Positions 44,447 to 47,372 of a stretch of 47,372 nucleotides of DNA are shown piece after piece (position 1 is the first letter of the stretch; every line of letters begins with the position of its first letter). The stretch is taken from assembly GCA_016930795.1 (NCBI GenBank), contig JAFGFY010000168.1:1-47372 (forward strand), in the 5' to 3' direction. The DNA is from Deltaproteobacteria bacterium. Lineage in GTDB: Bacteria; Desulfobacterota; DSM-4660; Desulfatiglandales; HGW-15. Position numbers and translations under genes: made by a program. Below the pieces are notes generated by a model. It searched no databases and had not been told where the DNA came from. It worked only from the letters and a program-made list of their open reading frames with translations.

Positions 44447-45598
44447 ATGAAACTAGAACCGGATCCCTTTATCTATCTGGATCACAATGCGACCACACCC
44501 ATAGCCCCAGAAGCAGCTGAGGCCATGATACCTATCCTGGAAAACGAATTCGGCAATCCTTCCAGCCCCTATTCCCTGGGAACAAGGGCGAGGGAAAGGC
44601 TTGAGAAATCTCGGAACCAGGTGGCCCGGCTTCTGGGTTGTGCAGACCATGAGGTGATATTCACGTCTGGGGGAACAGAGTCCAATAATGCAGTCCTCAA
44701 GGGGATCATCGACTTCAAACGCCCTAAAAATTTTCATTTGATCACCTCCACCATAGAGCATCCCGCCATTCTGAACCCCGCCTTGTTTCTGGAGGAACTG
44801 GGTGTTCAGGTCACAGTCCTTTCGGTGGACCGATTTGGCCGTGTAAACCCGGATGACGTTCTCCAGGCTATAAAGTCCAACACGTGCTTAATATCCGTCA
44901 TGTTGGCCAACAATGAGACCGGGACTCTGCAGCCTGTTCAGGAAATTTCACAAATAGCTAAGGAACATGGTATTCTCCTTCACACGGATGCGGCCCAGGC
45001 GGTGGGCAAGATTCCTGTGAATGTCTATGAACTGGGAGTGGATTTTTTGAGTGTCGCGGGTCACAAACTCTACGGACCCAAAGGCATAGGCGCCCTATTC
45101 ATCAGAGAGGGAAGAGACTTGTGCCCGTTGATCCATGGGGCAGGGCAGGAAATGGGAAGGAGGCCGGGCACAGAAAATGTCGTGCTTTCCGTAGGCCTGG
45201 CCGTGGCTTGTCGGTTGGCAAAAGAACGGCTTTGCGAAGAAATGGAGCAAATGAGAGCCTTGAGGGGCCAATTGGAGAAGCGGCTATTTGGTGAGATAGA
45301 TGGTCTTGTGCTAAATGGGCATCCCACTGAAAGGCTCCCAAATACACTCAACATTTCCATTCCACGTATTGAGGGGAAAAAGATCCTTGATGGTTTGCCA
45401 ACCGTTATGGCATCCACAGGCGCAGCGTGCCATGATCGGTCTGTTGCCCTTTCACACGTGCTATCTGCTATGGGCGTGCCACCTGAGGTAGGGATGGGGG
45501 CCCTTCGACTGACCGTCGGAAGGAGCAATACCCATGAACAGATTGAAGAGGCGGCCGATTTGATTATCAACCGAGTCAATGAATTGAAAAATATCTAG
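44447..45598 (+). CDS. Cysteine desulfurase (NifS/IscS family)
   Basis: The protein has 383 residues. The ATG at 44447 is chosen because a clear AAAAGGAG site precedes it; a TTG eight codons upstream would contain that site. It starts YLDHNATTPI, the usual NifS beginning. Lys207 in VAGHKLYGPKG binds PLP, and Cys328 in STGAACHDRS is the persulfide-forming cysteine. The enzyme converts cysteine to alanine and hands on sulfur for iron-sulfur clusters, thiolation or molybdopterin. No scaffold (IscU) gene is adjacent, so this is a stand-alone copy. The Cys neighbourhood (His-Asp after Cys) differs from the common Ser-rich IscS loop and may mark a special acceptor. Confidence 0.94.
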   Translation: MKLEPDPFIYLDHNATTPIAPEAAEAMIPILENEFGNPSSPYSLGTRARERLEKSRNQVARLLGCADHEVIFTSGGTESNNAVLKGIIDFKRPKNFHLITSTIEHPAILNPALFLEELGVQVTVLSVDRFGRVNPDDVLQAIKSNTCLISVMLANNETGTLQPVQEISQIAKEHGILLHTDAAQAVGKIPVNVYELGVDFLSVAGHKLYGPKGIGALFIREGRDLCPLIHGAGQEMGRRPGTENVVLSVGLAVACRLAKERLCEEMEQMRALRGQLEKRLFGEIDGLVLNGHPTERLPNTLNISIPRIEGKKILDGLPTVMASTGAACHDRSVALSHVLSAMGVPPEVGMGALRLTVGRSNTHEQIEEAADLIINRVNELKNI

Positions 45599-45635
45599 CG
45601 TCGTATCATATATTCCTACCCCATATTTCAAATGG

Positions 45636-45743
45636 GGTATGGTCTGTTCCCGAAAGACAATATCTCACAAGAAATTCCACTGAATCCCCTGTGATCTGCC
45701 ACTGGACACTATAGATATCGTCTTAAGGGAATAGATCATGACC
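45636..45743. repeat. Small palindromic element (108 bp, about 30-bp inverted arms)
   Basis: The arm at 45636-45665 and the reverse complement of 45713-45743 match at most positions, sharing the segments ctgttccc / ctattccc and agac-atatct. A half copy lies at 40205-40255. The element follows the cysteine desulfurase stop and holds no ORF. It has the size and structure of a MITE remnant or a structured transcript end. Confidence 0.6.
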
Positions 45744-45798
45744 CAATGGATCTGTTTAGTTTGTGAACATATAAACATTTGATATAACACCAGACCAG

Positions 45799-45996
45799 GA
45801 GGATGGTGATAAGGTCTTTTCGATGTGACTGCCGGGAGGCCTACGTCATTTCATGCAGTTACGGAATGGGGGACCCCCTGGCCCCGAGCGAAGCCGAGGG
45901 GAACAGCGGAGGGGGGAGGCATCACCCGTCCGTAACTGTTTGAAATGACTAGGCTGGGAGGCCCGGAATCAGAGAAAAGATTTCATCACCATTCTC
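45799..45996. repeat. 198-bp near-complete palindrome, copy 2 of a dispersed repeat
   Basis: Same organisation as 36938-37136: outer arms gaggatggtgat/atcaccattctc, conserved inner blocks (ggaggcctacgt, cagttacggaatggggga, ggcatcacccgt, gtaactgtttgaaatga) and an apical hairpin. The apical hairpin differs in sequence from copy 1 (ccccgagcgaagccgagggg here) but still pairs. It lies between the convergent cysteine desulfurase and rarA genes. Confidence 0.92.
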
Positions 45997-46067
45997 TCGA
46001 TGTGTAACTATGGTGCGCCATGATATCATCATGTTTTATCAACAATATAATCTGGAAATCCTCAGGT

Positions 46068-47357
46068 TTACTTCTTCTTCCGATCAGCCATTCTCTTACT
46101 GATTTCCCTCTCAAATCCTCTGTCTGTTGGACGGTAAAAGGTCCGAGTCTTCATTTGCTCCGGCAGATATTCCTGTTCTACCCATCCACCCGGATAGTTG
46201 TGTGGATAGAGGTATTTTCGACCATACCCCAGCCTCTTCATCAACCTGGTAGGAGCGTTTCTGATGTGAAGGGGAACCCCTAAGGAACCTGAGAGCGCAA
46301 TCTCCTTTTTCACGGCCTTTTCGGCTAAATAAAGGGCATTACTCTTAGGAGCGGATGCAAGATAGACTGCGGCCTCGGCCAGGGCCAGTTCCGCTTCAGG
46401 AGGTCCCACCTTTTTCCAGGCCTCAAAGGCGGCAAGAGTGAGCTGGAGGGCGTTGGGATCAGCCAGACCCACATCTTCGGAGGCAAAACGAATCATCCTC
46501 CTCCCGATAAAAAGGGGGTCCTCTCCTGCCAAGAGCATTCTGTACAGCCAGTAGACAGATGCCTGCTCGTCCCCCCCGCGCATACTCTTGTGAAAGGCAG
46601 AGATCAGGTTGTAGTGCTCTTCCCCATCTTTATCATAGGGAAGGGCCTTCTTGTTGAGAGCCTTTTCTATGCTGCCCAAATCGAGTCTGTTCTCTCCGGC
46701 CCCATCTGCCAGGAGATAATGGACAGCCGCTTCCAGGTTATTAAGGGCCACTCGCGCATCACCTGACGACAGATCAATAATATGATCTAAGGCCTCCGAC
46801 GAGATCTCCACTTTCAAGTTTCCCAGCCCCTTCTTTTCATCTTGAATCGCGCGATATAGAAGGGTTATAAGGTCTTCTCTCCCTAATGGATGAAGGATCA
46901 TGACTCTAGCCCTGGAGAGCAAAGGGGGTATGATTTCAAAAGAGGGATTCTGTGTAGTGGCGCCTATCAGAATAATGAGCCCGTTTTCCACATGGGGCAA
47001 AAAGGCATCCTGCTGAGCCTTATTGAAACGGTGAATCTCATCCACAAAAAGGATAGTCGGGGTTCCATAGATCTGGCGGGTCTCCTTTGCCATCTCTATA
47101 ACCTGACGGAGTTCCTTGACCCCGGAGGTCACTGCAGAAAAGGCATGAAACGGATTCTGTGAATAATCTGAAATGAGTTTAGCCAGCGTGGTCTTGCCGC
47201 AACCAGGGGGTCCCCAAAAGATAACGGAGAAGACATGCCCCGACTCCAGTGCCCTTCTCAGAGCGGACCGGGGGCCAAGCAGATGATCCTGCCCCACCAG
47301 ATCCTCGATTTTCTTGGGCCTCATCCTGTCGGCGAGAGGTGCTTTAGTGGAATCCAT
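46068..47357 (-). CDS. rarA: Replication-associated recombination protein A (RarA/MgsA)
   Basis: This 429-residue AAA+ ATPase of the clamp-loader-like group begins [22 protein letters not shown]. Walker A is GPPGCGKT at 49-56, followed by Walker [17 protein letters not shown], sensor 1 [11 protein letters not shown] and sensor 2 [12 protein letters not shown]. The C-terminal oligomerisation part has [50 protein letters not shown] and [17 protein letters not shown]-like segments, all diagnostic for RarA. It acts at stalled replication forks with SSB and DNA polymerase. The whole gene is present; only 15 bases remain before the window edge, so upstream signals are outside. Confidence 0.96.
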   Translation of the reverse strand: MDSTKAPLADRMRPKKIEDLVGQDHLLGPRSALRRALESGHVFSVIFWGPPGCGKTTLAKLISDYSQNPFHAFSAVTSGVKELRQVIEMAKETRQIYGTPTILFVDEIHRFNKAQQDAFLPHVENGLIILIGATTQNPSFEIIPPLLSRARVMILHPLGREDLITLLYRAIQDEKKGLGNLKVEISSEALDHIIDLSSGDARVALNNLEAAVHYLLADGAGENRLDLGSIEKALNKKALPYDKDGEEHYNLISAFHKSMRGGDEQASVYWLYRMLLAGEDPLFIGRRMIRFASEDVGLADPNALQLTLAAFEAWKKVGPPEAELALAEAAVYLASAPKSNALYLAEKAVKKEIALSGSLGVPLHIRNAPTRLMKRLGYGRKYLYPHNYPGGWVEQEYLPEQMKTRTFYRPTDRGFEREISKRMADRKKK

Positions 47358-47372
47358 TTCTTTGCTCGAAAA

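Overview
The window looks like a chromosomal segment from a strictly anaerobic Gram-negative bacterium, most probably of the Desulfobacterota (the former Deltaproteobacteria). This is an inference from gene content: a tungsten-type aldehyde:ferredoxin oxidoreductase with a MoaD-like protein, an orphan molybdopterin oxidoreductase, an acyl-CoA dehydrogenase, a MEMO-family protein, outer-membrane proteins, a CFI-box-like C-terminus and PilZ proteins. No rRNA, tRNA, CRISPR array, intact insertion sequence or phage was found.

Left part (1-7088, + strand). After the tail of an unidentified gene there is a tight four-gene operon, the most unusual unit here. It encodes an exported TPR/Ig-like/CsgG-like protein, an ECF-type sigma factor, a zinc-finger (HxxxCxxC) anti-sigma-like protein with no membrane segment, and a 1067-residue one-pass membrane protein. 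That last protein joins a class III nucleotide cyclase and a CHAT (caspase-like) protease on the predicted cytoplasmic side to TPRs and a CsgG-like domain on the predicted periplasmic side. The first and last proteins share the same CsgG-like module, so they may meet at the envelope. The operon reads as an envelope-sensing pathway that could end in second-messenger synthesis, proteolysis and sigma-factor release. That output is inference.

7217-13195. On the - strand a secreted beta-propeller protein, with an exact 7 x 39-residue repeat and a CFI-box-like end, precedes a FadL/OmpP1-type outer-membrane barrel. A long gene-free stretch with a GC-rich hairpin and a small lipoprotein gene (+) follow.

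13286-22239 (- strand). A four-gene operon encodes a complete MacAB-TolC-like exporter. Its order of transcription is TolC-like lipoprotein, HlyD/MacA adaptor, ATPase, permease. The adaptor carries two canonical EF-hand loops at its C-terminus. Beside it lie an HNH endonuclease and a BepA-like M48 peptidase with TPRs.

22941-30663 (+ strand). Molybdopterin oxidoreductase, PilZ protein, acyl-CoA dehydrogenase (preceded by a perfect 19-bp inverted repeat) and a Ski2-like DEAH helicase.

30809-36872. An asparagine-synthetase-like amidotransferase with an overlapping acyl-carrier-like protein lacking the phosphopantetheine serine is divergent from a nucleotide-sugar dehydrogenase with a good sigma-70 promoter. 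The set suggests surface-sugar (uronamide) chemistry. A site-2-type M50 protease and a MEMO-family gene follow.

37223-47357. Aldehyde:ferredoxin oxidoreductase, SDR dehydrogenase, MoaD-like protein, LysM protein, second PilZ protein, T7-gp4-like primase-helicase, cysteine desulfurase and RarA. Two copies of a roughly 200-bp near-complete palindrome (36938-37136 and 45799-45996) both lie between convergent genes. A second, smaller palindromic family (45636-45743, half copy 40205-40255) is also present.
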